Shown in pieces: positions 40,563 to 50,509 of a stretch of 64,000 nt of DNA; within the stretch, counting starts at the first letter, position 1; each line of letters begins with the position of its first letter. The notes beneath the pieces were generated by a model. The model was not told the DNA's origin. It saw nothing but the letters and a program-made list of their open reading frames with translations, and did not search any database. This DNA comes from Arenimonas daejeonensis (lineage in GTDB: Bacteria > Pseudomonadota > Gammaproteobacteria > Xanthomonadales > Xanthomonadaceae): assembly GCF_007993735.1 (NCBI RefSeq), contig NZ_CP042453.1:620001-684000 (forward strand), read 5' to 3'. Made by a program: the position numbers and the translations under genes.

Positions 40563-41588
40563 TCAAGGCGAACCCAAGCTTCCCGGCGCCACCCAGTCTG
40601 CCGGCGGCGTCGATGGCCGCCCGAGACCGCGCATCAGCTTGCGCAATGCGGCGATCTCGCCCTCGCTGGCATAGGTGGCGAAATAGGCATCAACCAGCGG
40701 CGCGTCAACCGGCTGCGGCGTCCCCCATATGGAAATCGTCTGGTGCTGGAGCCAGGTCAATTCACGTCGCCGCGCGACGGCTTCCTTCTTGTCCGCTTCG
40801 GTGCCGTGCCGGCTGAGCAGTTCGGCGCCGATGTAGGCATCGATCACCGACTGCTGGTTGCGCAGCATCAAACGCGCGATGGCAAGGCAGTTGCGCAGCA
40901 GTTCGCCCTCGGACTCCCGGCAGGGCTGGACAAAATACTGGAACGGCGGCGACGCCACGGCGGCGAACAGTCCCATGGCGTTCGCGTCGGCCCGGCCGAT
41001 GCCGTCCGTGTGCAGCGGGATGTCCGGCACCGCCGTATCGGGCACGGCGCTGAAACGCGCCCGCATGCTGTCGAAGACGGTCACAACCCCGGACTCGTAA
41101 TGCGTCGCCTGCGCGCCGCGGGCCGCGGCGGCGGCAAAGCCGGCGTTGTCGCCCGCGCCCCAGGCGGCGGTCATCAGCACCAGGGCGGTGAAGCCGTTGT
41201 CGCCGTCGAGTTCGGCCAGCCGGGCGCGGCGTGCCGCGCACAAGGTGTCGTCGCGCTGCTCGCCGAAACAGGGCAGGCGCATCGCCAGCATCACGGGATC
41301 ATCCATCAGGGCGGCGTCGGCGCGCGCGACCAGCCGGTCGCGCTCTTCGACCAGGCGACCGACCAGCGCAGGATCCACGGGCAGGCCGATGCCGTCTTCC
41401 GAATGCTTCAACTGTTTCGCGAACAGGTCGGCCAGCAGCCAGTCCGAGACCGCATCGCCCGGCTGCGCAGCTGCCGCGAGGTTGTATTCGTGCCAGGCGC
41501 GCTGTTCGACGGTCGAGCTCCCTGACTCTTCGTCCGCCATCGCCGTTCCAGCGAGGCCCAGCAACAGCATGCTCGCAAATCGCAACAC
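40563..41588 (-). CDS. Secreted protein of unknown function
   Basis: 341 residues, intact. Signal peptide LRFASMLLLGLAGTAMADEE, with a GTG start at 41588 or an ATG six codons later. The mature part is Ala/Leu/Asp-rich and helical, with three or four cysteines (LPCFGEQRDDTLCAARR, QPCRESEGELLRNCLA) that could form disulfides in the periplasm. I recognise no domain. Composition and cysteine spacing recall the unknown membrane-anchored protein at 19279-20655, but I could not show homology. It is followed closely by the ICMT-like gene. Confidence 0.65.
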   Translation of the reverse strand: MLRFASMLLLGLAGTAMADEESGSSTVEQRAWHEYNLAAAAQPGDAVSDWLLADLFAKQLKHSEDGIGLPVDPALVGRLVEERDRLVARADAALMDDPVMLAMRLPCFGEQRDDTLCAARRARLAELDGDNGFTALVLMTAAWGAGDNAGFAAAAARGAQATHYESGVVTVFDSMRARFSAVPDTAVPDIPLHTDGIGRADANAMGLFAAVASPPFQYFVQPCRESEGELLRNCLAIARLMLRNQQSVIDAYIGAELLSRHGTEADKKEAVARRRELTWLQHQTISIWGTPQPVDAPLVDAYFATYASEGEIAALRKLMRGLGRPSTPPADWVAPGSLGSP

Positions 41589-41600
41589 GATCCGTCTCCT

Positions 41601-42515
41601 TCAGGCCAGGCGCTGCAGCAACCACGCCCATGCCGGCAACGTCGCCAGCGAGAACAGGATGCCATAGCCGACCATCGCCGCCGCCAGGCCCGGCGCCAAT
41701 CGGTGCGATATCGCCAACGCGGCCGCGGTGATCATCGGCGGCATCGCCGACTCCAGCACCACCGTGTCGTGCTGGACTCCCTGCAGGCCAAGCAGCGGCG
41801 CGAGGGCAAGCGCGATCAGCGGCATAACCGCCAGTTTCAGCGCCAGCCCGGCGGCCAGCGGCTTGAGTTCGTCGCGTGGCAGCGCCAGTTTCAGGCCCAG
41901 GCCGATTGCCAGCACCACCAGCGGCAGCAGCGCATCGGCGAGCCGCTGCAGGCCGCTGGCGATCCACGCGGGCGGAGCTTCCGGCATCACCGTCAGGCCC
42001 AGGACCAAGGCGATGAACGGCGGGAAAGTGAGGATGCGTCGCCCAATCATCGCCGCCGTTGGTTTCGCATCGCCGCCGTAACGCGCAAGCACGTACAGCC
42101 CAAATGTCGACAGGATCAGGAAGGCGCCGAACTGGTCGTAGATCACGGCGAACGGCAGCGCATCCTCGCCGATCAACGCGCGCACCAGCGGATAACCCAG
42201 GAAACTGGTGTTGCCCAGCGCCACCGTCAGCAGCAGCACCGCGTGTTCATCGGGCCGCAGTTTCAGCATCCGGGTCACGGCGCCCACCAGCAGGACGGTG
42301 GCCCCCAGCAGCAGCCACGGCACCACCGCCACCGCCGCCACGTGGGTGCCCAGTTCCAGCCTGGGTGCGTAGATCAGCACCGAGGCCGGCAGGCAGACGT
42401 ACAGCACCACCTTGTTCAGGACTTCGGACGCGTTTTCCGGAAACAGCCGCAGGCGCTGGAACCCCAGCCCCAGTCCCAGCATCGCCAGGATCAGCGCGAA
42501 CGCGTCGAAGGCCAT
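41601..42515 (-). CDS. AEC family transporter
   Basis: 304 residues, intact, with about ten membrane helices in two halves, for example FALILAMLGLGLGFQRLRLF, LNKVVLYVCLPASVLIYAPR, TVALGNTSFLGYPLVRALIG, LVVLAIGLGLKLALPRDELK. The conserved N(T/S)xFLGYP segment of the auxin efflux carrier/MdcF family is present. Bacterial members move organic anions such as malonate or malate; the substrate here is unknown. It lies 12 bases after the DUF885 gene's end and on the same strand, followed by the unknown secreted protein. Confidence 0.88.
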   Translation of the reverse strand: MAFDAFALILAMLGLGLGFQRLRLFPENASEVLNKVVLYVCLPASVLIYAPRLELGTHVAAVAVVPWLLLGATVLLVGAVTRMLKLRPDEHAVLLLTVALGNTSFLGYPLVRALIGEDALPFAVIYDQFGAFLILSTFGLYVLARYGGDAKPTAAMIGRRILTFPPFIALVLGLTVMPEAPPAWIASGLQRLADALLPLVVLAIGLGLKLALPRDELKPLAAGLALKLAVMPLIALALAPLLGLQGVQHDTVVLESAMPPMITAAALAISHRLAPGLAAAMVGYGILFSLATLPAWAWLLQRLA

Positions 42516-42527
42516 CAGGCTTGCGGA

Positions 42528-44347
42528 TCAGCCGGCCGCGGCCGGCTTCGCCTTCTCGGCCGCGATCCACTCGCGGATCTTGGTCTGCAGCACGCCCATC
42601 GGCAGCGCGCCGTCGACCAGCACCTGGCGGTGGAAGGCGCGCACGTCGAAGCGGTCGCCCAGCTCGGCTTCGGCTTCCTCGCGCAGCTCGCGGATCACGC
42701 GCTGGCCGACCTTGTAGGCCAGGGCCTGGCCGGGAATCACGATGTAACGCTCGACCTCGGCGACCACGTCGGACTCGGCCATCGAGGAATTGGCCAGCAT
42801 GTAGTCGATCGCCTGCTGCCGGCTCCAGCCGTAGTAATGCAGGCCGGTGTCCACCACCAGGCGCATCGCCCGCAGCTGCTCGTCGCTCAGGCGGCCGTAC
42901 CACTGGTAGGGATCGGTGAACAGGCCCAGCTCCTTGCCCAGCGACTCGGCGTACAGCGCCCAGCCTTCGGCATAAGCGGTGTAACCACCAAACGGCGGAA
43001 GGCCGGCAGCGATTCCACTTCCTGCTGGATCGAGATCTGGAAGTGGTGGCCCGGAGAAGCTTCGTGGATGGACAGCGTCTCGACCAGGAAGTTGGGCTGG
43101 GCCTTGAGGTTGAAGGTGTTGAGATAGAACACGCCCGGGCGCGAACCGTCCGGCGTCGGCGGCTGGTAGGACGCACCGGCGTGCGACTCGGCGCGGAAGG
43201 CCTCGACCGGACGCACTTCGTAGTCGGCCTTGGGGAAGATGTCGAACAACTTCGGCAGCAGCGGATTGATCTTCTGCTGCACGTCGCGGTAGGCCTGCAC
43301 CGCCTCGTCCTCGGTCTTGAAATAGAACCGGTCGTCGGTCTGCAGGTGCTTGAAGAAGGCCTTCAGGTCGCCCTCGAAGCCGACCTGCTCACGCACCCCG
43401 TTCATCTCGGCCAGGATGCGCGCCACTTCGTCCAGGCCGAACTGGTGGATCTGCTCCGGGCTGAGGTCGGTGGTGGTGTTGGTGCGCACGTTGTAGGCGT
43501 ACCAGGCCTTGCCCTGCGGCAGGTGCATCTGGCCAACGCCCTTGCGCGCGGCCGGCAGGTACTCGTCACGCAGGAAGTCGCGCATCGCGGTGTAGGCCGG
43601 CACCAGGGTGTCGGTGATGGCGGCGCGGTAGTCGGCGGTCAGGCGCTCGCGGTCTTCGGCGCTGAAGGATTCCGGCATCGCCTTGATCGGACCCCAGAAC
43701 ACGCTGTCCTCGGGCTTGGCAACGATGTGCGCGGCGAACTGCGGGATCGACTTCTCGACCACCGGCTTGGGCTGTACGACACCCGCCGCGATGCCCGCGC
43801 GCAGGTTGGCGATGGCGCTGTCGTTGAGCACCGGGAAGCGGGCGATGCGGGCCAGGAAATCGTCGTAGTGCTTGACCTCGGTGAAGGGCTGCAGGCTCTG
43901 GCCCGAACCGAGCTGGGCGAAGAAGCTGCCGTAGTTGCCGAATTGGTTCACCGGCAGCATCCAGCCGGGGAAGGTGTTGCCTTCGAGCGAGAGTTCGCGG
44001 TCGCTGACGAAGACGTCGCGGCTCAGGCGGGCCTGGCCGGTGAGCGCCTCGCGGTCGAGCTTCTGCACGCGCGCCAGGAAGTCGCGTTCGCGCGCTTCGG
44101 ATTCGGCGCGGTATTCGGCCGACAGGAAATCCGGCAGCTGGTCGTTGTAGCGCAGGTCGCCGAGCGCGGTGGCGAAGATCGGGTTGGCCTTGAGTTCGGA
44201 CTCGTGCCATTCCGCCAGCAGGGCGTCGAGTTCGGCGGCGACCGCGGCGGGATCGGCGGCCGGGGCTTCGACCGTGGCTTCAGGCGCCGGTTCGCGGCCG
44301 CAGGCGGCAAGCATCAGCAGGGACAGACTCAAAACCAGGGTGCGCAT
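42528..44347 (-). CDS. DUF885 family metallopeptidase-like lipoprotein (one frame break)
   Basis: About 605 residues, the family's usual size. The leader LVLSLSLLMLAACG has a lipobox, so it is a lipoprotein. The DUF885 zinc-type motif is SIHEASPGHHFQI, near YLNTFNLKAQPNFLVE, and after a T-run break near 42985 the conserved GGYTAYAEGWALYAESLG and YRQ-like helix SRQQAIDYMLANSSM follow. DUF885 proteins are gluzincin-fold, probably carboxypeptidase-like enzymes acting on peptides; the substrate is unknown. It is divergent from ggt, another exported peptide-degrading enzyme, suggesting a shared peptide-scavenging role with the M20 peptidase. Confidence 0.87.
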
Positions 44348-44417
44348 CACGATTCCTTCGCAGGGGGCAGGGGGCGATTGCGCTATCTTCGCCCAGTCCA
44401 TGCTCCGGAGCCTACCG

Positions 44418-46154
44418 ATGAAAGTCATGCCCATCTGCCTGATCGCCTCCACCGTGCTGCTGGCGGGACTGGCCCAGGCCGCCGACCGGATCACCGGCCT
44501 GCCCTTCGCGACCCGGTCCGAGGTGATCGCACCCGAGACCATGGCCGCCACTTCGCACCCGCTGGCGACTCAGATCGCGCTGGAAACGATGCGCCAGGGC
44601 GGCAGCGCGGTGGACGCGGCCATCGCCGCCAATGCCGCGCTGGGCCTGATGGAGCCAACCGGCAACGGCATCGGCGGCGACCTGTTCGCCATCGTCTGGG
44701 ACCCGAAGTCGAAGAAACTGCACGGCTACAACGGTTCGGGCCGTTCGCCGAAAGCCTTGTCGCGGCAATGGTTCGCGCAGAACGGGTACACCGACATCCC
44801 GCCGCACGGCCCACTGCCGGTGACGGTGCCGGGCACGGTGGACGCCTGGTTCGCGCTGCACGGCAAGTTCGGCCGCCGCACCATGGCGCAGAACCTGGCG
44901 CCGACGGTGAAGTACGCACGCGACGGCCACCCGGTGCACGAGGTGATTGCCTATTACTGGGGCCGCAGCGTGCCGGTGCTGTCGAAGTGGCCCGGGTTCA
45001 CCGAGCAGTTCACCATCGATGGCCGCGCGCCACTCAAGGGCGAGATGTGGCGCAACCCGAACCTGGCCAACACGCTGGAAACCCTAGGCCGCGACGGGCG
45101 CGACGCCTTCTACAAGGGCGACATCGCCCGTCGCATCGACACCTATTTCAAGGCCAACGAGGGCTTCCTGCGTTACGAGGACCTGGCCACGCATGCCGGC
45201 GAGTGGGTCGAGCCGGTGTCGGCGAACTACCGCGGCGTGGACGTGTGGGAACTGCCGCCCAACGGCCAGGGCATCGCCGCGCTGCAGATCCTCAACATCC
45301 TGGAAGGTTACGACTTCTCGAAGATTCCCTTCGGCAGCGCCGAACACGTGCACCTGTTCGTCGAGGCCAAGAAGCTGGCCTTCGCCGACCGCGCTCGCCT
45401 GTACGCCGATCCCGACTTCTTCCCGTCGCGCCGCGGCGACCGCAGCATGTCCGACGCACTGGTGCAGCGGCTGGTCTCGCAGGACTACGCCGATGAACGC
45501 CGCAAGCTGATCGATCCCGACAAGGCGGCCAAGGCCGTGGACGCCGGCGGCGCGCGCTCAACCAGGGCGACACCATCTATATGACCGTGGCCGACAAGGA
45601 CGGCATGATGGTGTCGCTGATCCAGTCCAACTACCGCGGCATGGGCAGCGGCATGGCGGTGCCGGGGCTGGGCTTCATCTTCCAGGACCGCGGCGAGCAG
45701 TTCGTGCTTGCCGACGGCCATGCCAATTCCTTCGAACCCGGCAAGCGTCCCTTCCACACCATCATCCCGGCCTTCCTGACCAAAGATGGCAAGCCCCTGG
45801 GTCAGCTTCGGCGTGATGGGCGGCGCGATGCAGCCGCAGGGCCACGCCCAGATCGTGATGAACCTGGTGGACTTCGGCATGAACCTGCAGGAAGCCGGCG
45901 ACGCCCCGCGCATCCAGCACGACGGCAGCACCGACCCGGCGGGCCAGGTGGTCGAGATGAGCGACGGCGGCGTGTTGAACCTGGAAACCGGCTTTCCGTA
46001 CGAAACCATCCGAGCGCTGATGCGCAAGGGGCATGTGGTCGAATTCGCCGACGGCCCCTACGGCGGTTACCAAGCGATCCAGCGCGATCACGCCAATGGC
46101 GTCTACGTCGGTGCCAGCGAAAGCCGCAAGGACGGCCAAGCCGCCGGCTACTGA
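44418..46154 (+). CDS. ggt: Gamma-glutamyltransferase (two frame breaks)
   Basis: About 579 residues. Signal peptide LIASTVLLAGLAQAADR, then SHPLATQIALETMRQGGSAV and DAAIAANAALGLMEPTGNGI, IGGDLFAIVWDP, the family hallmarks, and the small-subunit start GDTIYMTVADKDGMMVSLIQ, where the threonine after GD is the autocatalytic cleavage and nucleophile position. GGAMQPQGHAQIVMNLVDFG closes the active site. It cleaves gamma-glutamyl bonds, for example of glutathione, in the periplasm. Breaks lie near 45557 and 45800 (CCTGG). ATG at 44418, with GGAG upstream. It ends in a long inverted repeat shared with the convergent hybrid kinase. Confidence 0.93.
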
Positions 46155-46157
46155 ACA

Positions 46158-46226
46158 TGAACAAGCCGATCCAGGTTCATTTTCAGTCTCATTGAGACAG
46201 AAAATGAACCTGGATCGGCTTGTTCA
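46158..46226. repeat. Perfect 27-base inverted repeat between convergent ggt and hybrid kinase genes
   Basis: Arms 46158-46184 and 46200-46226 are exact reverse complements (TGAACAAGCCGATCCAGG and on). The 15-base centre adds GTCTC/GAGAC pairing around ATT after an A-A mismatch, so a stem of about 32 pairs is possible. The stop codon of the kinase lies in the right arm, and the ggt stop is four bases left of the left arm. There is no T-run on either side, so it is not a standard intrinsic terminator. Confidence 0.9.
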
Positions 46227-49073
46227 GTAACGCTCGGCGACGTGGCGCTTCAGGCGTTCGAAGGCGGTGGCCACGTCGGCTGCATGCGGTAGCACCTGCG
46301 GCCAATCCGCCTGCTTCGAGGCGTGTTCAAGTGAAGCGGCGGCTTCGGCCAGCGGGTGCGCGCCGACCAGTCGCGCGGCACCCTTGAGCTTGTGCGCTTC
46401 GCGGGCGAGGCGGTCCAGGTCGCCGGCGGCCTGGGCGGTGCGCAGTTCGACCAGGTCGGCCTGGGTGGTGGCGAGGTAGTCGTCGAGCAGGGCGCGGGTT
46501 TCACGCACGTCGCCGCCGGTAAGTGGCAGCAGCACCGACGGATCGAGTGGCAGCGGCTCGCTGCCCAGCTGCGGCAACGGTGCCGGTGCGCGCATGTCGC
46601 CGGCCAGCGGCGTGGTGTGCGGCAGCCAGCGCTGCAGGGCCTGCACCAGTTCGGGAATGCTGACCGGTTTGGCCAGGTACTGGTCCATGCCCGCGGCCAG
46701 GCAGCGTTCGGCCTCGCCCTTCAGGGCCGCTGCGGTCAGTGCGATCACGGGCGTGCGCGGCCGGTTCGACTTCGCCTCTTCGTCGCGCAGCGCGCGCGCC
46801 ATTTCGTAGCCGTCCATCTCGGGCATGTGCACGTCGGAAAGGATCAGCGCGTATCGCCCGGTGCGCCAGGCAGCCAGGCCCTTGATGCCGTCCTCGGCCG
46901 ATTCGCTGGCATAACCCGCCAGCGCCAGCTGGCGCGCCACTACCAGGCGGTTGGTCGGGTGGTCGTCCACGATCAGGATCAGGCTGCGTTCGGCCAGCGC
47001 CTGCTCGATCGTAGGCAGCGGCCGCGCCATGAAGCCCTGGAACGGGTCCGGCGCCAACTCGGGTTCCAGCTCCTCGAGCTTGCCGCGTGGCAGCGACACC
47101 GTCATTCGCAACGTGGTGCCCGCACCGGGCGTGCTGTCCATCTCCACGTCGGCATCCATCAACTCGGCCAGCCGGCGCGAGATCACCAGGCCCAGGCCGG
47201 TGCCGCCGAACCGCCGCGTGGTGCTGCCCTCGGCCTGCGAGAACGGCTGGAACAGCCGCGCCTGCTGTTCCGGCGTAACGCCGATGCCGGTATCGGTGAT
47301 GCGGAAACACACGCGGTCGCCGTCACCGTCGCGGCCCTTCCATTCCAGCGCCGCCTCGACCACGCCGGACTCGGTGAACTTGATCGCGTTCGACAGGAAG
47401 TTGCTCAGCACCTGGCGCAGCCGCAATCCGTCCGCCACGTGCGCCGGGCCGATGCGGTCGTCCACCTCGCAGGTCAGCACCAGGCCCTTGCTGGACGCGG
47501 AGCCGCTGAAGTTGGCGACCGTGGACTGCAGCAGCCGTGGCAAGGAGATCGTGGTCGGCGACAGTTCCAGCCGGCCGGCCTCGACCTTCGAGAAATCCAG
47601 GATGTCGCCGATGATCTGCAGCAGCGAGCGCGCCGACTGCTGGATCACCTGGATGGTGCGGCGCTGGTCGTCGTCCAGCTGGCTGTGCTGCAGCACCTCC
47701 AGCATGCCTGTGACGCCGATCATCGGCGTGCGGATCTCGTGGCTCATCGCCGCCACGAAACTGGACTTGGCGTCGCTGGCCTCGCGCGCCTTCGCCTCGC
47801 TGCTGCGCAGGCGCTGCTCGAGCTGTTTGATCTGGGTGAGGTCGGTGCCGACCCCCAGGTAACCCACGGTCTTGCCGCTGCCGTCGCGCATCGCCGACGT
47901 CGCCAGCAGCACCGGCACGTGGCTGCCGTCCTTGCGCACCACGGTCCATTCCAGCGGTGGCGTGCCGGCTTCGATCATCGCGGTGATCATGCGGGCATCG
48001 GCCGGCACGCGTTCGTCGCGCGCGGCGGTGAGGTCGTCGGCCACGCGCTGCGCCTCTTCGGCCAGCAGCAGGCGATCCACGCCGCGTTTGCCGATCATCT
48101 CCTCGGCGCGGTAACCGGTCAGGCGCTCGGCGTGCGGATTGAAGCTGGTGAAGCGCCCATCCAGGTCCAGCGACATGATCGCCACCCGCGCCGCCGCGAA
48201 CAGCGAGCGCTGGAACACCTCGCGCTCCTGCAGCGCCGCCCGCACCTGTTCATTGCGCGCCAGCTGCTGGTTGAGTTCGCCCTCGAACTTGCGCACGTCG
48301 TCGCGCATGCCCGGGAAGGCATCCAGCACCTCGCCCAGTTCGCCCGAGGGCCTGTAACGCGGCACCGCCTGGTAGTCGTGCCGGCGCATCTGGTGCGCCA
48401 GCGCGGTCAGGCCTTCCACGCCCTTGTAGATGTTGCGCACCAGCTTGGCGCCGACCACGGCCACCACCGCCAGCGTGAACAGGCTCATCAGGGTGCGGAT
48501 CCAGGCGGCGCGCTGGCCGGCGCGGGCCTGGTCGCGCACACGCTGTTCGGCCTCGATCATCTCCAGGTCGCTCAGGTGTTTCATGCGCGTGGTCACCGGG
48601 TCGATCGCCGGGTACAGCTCGGTGTCGGCGAACCGGGCCAGGGCGACGATGTCCTGCTGCACCAGCAGGTTGCGCAGGGTCAACGCCGCGGTGTCGGCAC
48701 GGATGCGGGCGCGCTGGATCTGCTGGAACAGCTTGGCCTGTTCGGGTGTCTGCGGCAGTTTCTCCAGCGCCGCCCAGTGTTCGCGGATGCGCAGGCGGGC
48801 GTTGTCCACCACCTGCACGCCCTCTTCCCAGGCGATCAGGTCGTTGCGCACGCGGAAGGTGGTGTCGACGATATCCAGGCCGTAGGCATCCGACACCGCC
48901 TTGATGCGGCGCAGGCCGGCCAGGGATTCGTCCTTGAGCTGCTGCAGCGCCTGCTGGTTGCGCTGGCGTTCGATCTCGTCGAGCGCCAGGACCCCGGCGC
49001 CGGTGAGCAGGAGCAGGCCGAACAGGCCCAGCAGCTGCAGTCGGATGCCGAACTTGGGGCCCGGTCGCGCCAT
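46224..49073 (-). CDS. Hybrid sensor kinase with PAS, REC and Hpt domains
   Basis: About 949 residues, intact. Domain order: first membrane helix (LQLLGLFGLLLLTGAGVLAL, 14-32), a helical sensor region, second helix (LMSLFTLAVVAVVGAKLV, ~195-213), PAS (about 290-415), H-box AAMSHEIRTPMIGV (H446), HATPase with NFLSNAIKF, DTGIGVT, GGTGLGLVISRRLA, then receiver VDDHPTNR with D748 in ILSDVHMPEMDG, and a C-terminal Hpt with H895 in EAHKLKGAARL. This is a complete internal phosphorelay. The next gene downstream in the cluster, a REC-EAL protein ending just before it on the same strand, could be the final acceptor. The signal sensed is unknown. ATG at 49073; a GTG one codon earlier is also possible. 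Confidence 0.93.
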   Translation of the reverse strand: MARPGPKFGIRLQLLGLFGLLLLTGAGVLALDEIERQRNQQALQQLKDESLAGLRRIKAVSDAYGLDIVDTTFRVRNDLIAWEEGVQVVDNARLRIREHWAALEKLPQTPEQAKLFQQIQRARIRADTAALTLRNLLVQQDIVALARFADTELYPAIDPVTTRMKHLSDLEMIEAEQRVRDQARAGQRAAWIRTLMSLFTLAVVAVVGAKLVRNIYKGVEGLTALAHQMRRHDYQAVPRYRPSGELGEVLDAFPGMRDDVRKFEGELNQQLARNEQVRAALQEREVFQRSLFAAARVAIMSLDLDGRFTSFNPHAERLTGYRAEEMIGKRGVDRLLLAEEAQRVADDLTAARDERVPADARMITAMIEAGTPPLEWTVVRKDGSHVPVLLATSAMRDGSGKTVGYLGVGTDLTQIKQLEQRLRSSEAKAREASDAKSSFVAAMSHEIRTPMIGVTGMLEVLQHSQLDDDQRRTIQVIQQSARSLLQIIGDILDFSKVEAGRLELSPTTISLPRLLQSTVANFSGSASSKGLVLTCEVDDRIGPAHVADGLRLRQVLSNFLSNAIKFTESGVVEAALEWKGRDGDGDRVCFRITDTGIGVTPEQQARLFQPFSQAEGSTTRRFGGTGLGLVISRRLAELMDADVEMDSTPGAGTTLRMTVSLPRGKLEELEPELAPDPFQGFMARPLPTIEQALAERSLILIVDDHPTNRLVVARQLALAGYASESAEDGIKGLAAWRTGRYALILSDVHMPEMDGYEMARALRDEEAKSNRPRTPVIALTAAALKGEAERCLAAGMDQYLAKPVSIPELVQALQRWLPHTTPLAGDMRAPAPLPQLGSEPLPLDPSVLLPLTGGDVRETRALLDDYLATTQADLVELRTAQAAGDLDRLAREAHKLKGAARLVGAHPLAEAAASLEHASKQADWPQVLPHAADVATAFERLKRHVAERY

Positions 49074-49080
49074 CACCGGC

Positions 49081-50277
49081 CTAGTGGTGGGTCTGGCGCC
49101 AGCGCTGGATCGCGTCGGGCACCTGTTCGCCCGGCACCGGCGGCGAGATCAGGTAACCCTGGGCGTAGTTGCAGCCCAGGCCAGCCAGCAGCTGCCATTC
49201 CTCGATGGTTTCAACGCCCTCGGCGACCACCTTCAGCTCCAGCTTGCGGGCCAGGTCCAGGCTGGTCTCGATCATGGCCCGCTTGCGCGGCTGGGTCGGC
49301 GCGCCGCTGACGAAACCGCGGTCGATCTTGAGTTCGGTGAAGGGGATCTGCGAGAGCTGCGACAAGGACGAATAGCCCGTGCCGAAATCGTCCACGCTCA
49401 GGCCGAAACCCTTCAGGCGCAGGCGCGCCAGCATGCCCAGGCCGCGGGCGGTGTCGCTCATCACCGAACTTTCGGTGATCTCCAGCACCACCTGTTCCGG
49501 GCTCAGCCCGTGTTCGCGCAGCACCGCTTCGTATTTGTCGGCCACTTCCGGGCCGGTCAGGTTGTGGGCCGAGACGTTGACCGAGATCTTCAGGTCCAGG
49601 CCGCGCGCCTGCCAGCGTTTCCACCAGGCGCAGCTCTGCACCAGCATCAGGCTGGTCAGTTCGTCGATCAGGCCGCCGGCCTCCATCACCGGCACGAACA
49701 CGCCCGGCGCCACCATGCGGCCGTCCGGCAGCCTCCAGCGCGCCAGCGCCTCGACGCCGATGATCTTGCCGTTGCCGAATTCGGCCTGCGGCTGGAAGTA
49801 GGGCACGATCTCGCCGCGCGACAGCGCTTCGCGCGCCTGCTCGAGCGTGATCTCGATGTCGGCGGCCACGCTGCCGGCACTGGGGTCGGCTTCGTACAGC
49901 GACAGCACCGTGGTCAGCTTGCCCGGCGTCAGCGGCTTCTCGATGCAGCCCAGCACGCGCAGGCCAGAGGCCTTGGCCATCACCTGCACGGTGTGCAGCA
50001 GGGCGGGTTCCATGGCGCTGACCACGACGATCGAATGCGCCAGGCGGTCCTGGGCGACGATGCCGATGAACTCGACGCCGTCCATGCCCGGCATGTCCAG
50101 GTCCACCAGCACCACATCGGGCGGGGACGGCAGGCCGCGCAGCAGGTCCAGGGCCTGGAAGCCGTCGGCGGCCTCGTGCAGGGCAGTCAGGCCCAGGTCG
50201 CCGAGCAGGCGCAGGCCCAGCCGGCGCTGGAAGCCGTGGTCCTCGACCAACAGGATGCTCAGACCCGCCAGACTCAT
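49081..50277 (-). CDS. Response regulator with EAL c-di-GMP phosphodiesterase domain
   Basis: 398 residues, intact. The receiver domain (1-125) has E12 D13 in LLVEDHGF, phosphoacceptor D59 in VLVDLDMPGMDG, and CIEKPLTPGK. The EAL domain has the full active site: GVEALARW, NVSAHNL, EITESSVM, SVDDFGTGYSSL, LKIDRGFV and VAEGVET, so it should hydrolyse c-di-GMP. ATG at 50277. It lies upstream of the hybrid kinase on the same strand with only seven bases between them, so the two are probably co-transcribed and the kinase's Hpt domain is the natural phosphodonor. Confidence 0.93.
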   Translation of the reverse strand: MSLAGLSILLVEDHGFQRRLGLRLLGDLGLTALHEAADGFQALDLLRGLPSPPDVVLVDLDMPGMDGVEFIGIVAQDRLAHSIVVVSAMEPALLHTVQVMAKASGLRVLGCIEKPLTPGKLTTVLSLYEADPSAGSVAADIEITLEQAREALSRGEIVPYFQPQAEFGNGKIIGVEALARWRLPDGRMVAPGVFVPVMEAGGLIDELTSLMLVQSCAWWKRWQARGLDLKISVNVSAHNLTGPEVADKYEAVLREHGLSPEQVVLEITESSVMSDTARGLGMLARLRLKGFGLSVDDFGTGYSSLSQLSQIPFTELKIDRGFVSGAPTQPRKRAMIETSLDLARKLELKVVAEGVETIEEWQLLAGLGCNYAQGYLISPPVPGEQVPDAIQRWRQTHH

Positions 50278-50467
50278 GCCTTTCCCCCGAAAGTCCGCCT
50301 GGTTGAAGACGTCCGCCGACTGTACCCGGCGACCGTGGAGCGTGGAAGCGTGGCGACGTGACGCCTGTCGCAGCTGTCGCCACGCCCGTCCGCCCAAGGG
50401 CCAACGGCACCGGCGGCCGGATCCGGCCGGGCGGTTTGTCCCCCGGTCCGGGCCCGGGACAGGCCGC

Positions 50468-50476
50468 TGCTATAAT
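50468..50476 (+). promoter_or_regulatory. Extended -10 promoter for the indolepyruvate oxidoreductase gene
   Basis: TGCTATAAT at 50468-50476 is an exact extended -10 (TGnTATAAT), unusual in this GC-rich DNA. No good -35 lies 16-18 bases upstream, as expected for the extended -10 class. Transcription would start near 50483, leaving about 27 bases before the ATG at 50510. Confidence 0.65.
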
Positions 50477-50509
50477 TCCGAGTCTTTGCTCCAGCCCCGG
50501 AAGCCCGCC

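Noticed and set aside
46356..49310. A very long open frame (over 980 codons) on the plus strand
   Set aside because: It is antisense to the intact hybrid kinase. High-GC DNA leaves few stops in the opposite frame; the product is Ala/Arg/His-rich without domains.
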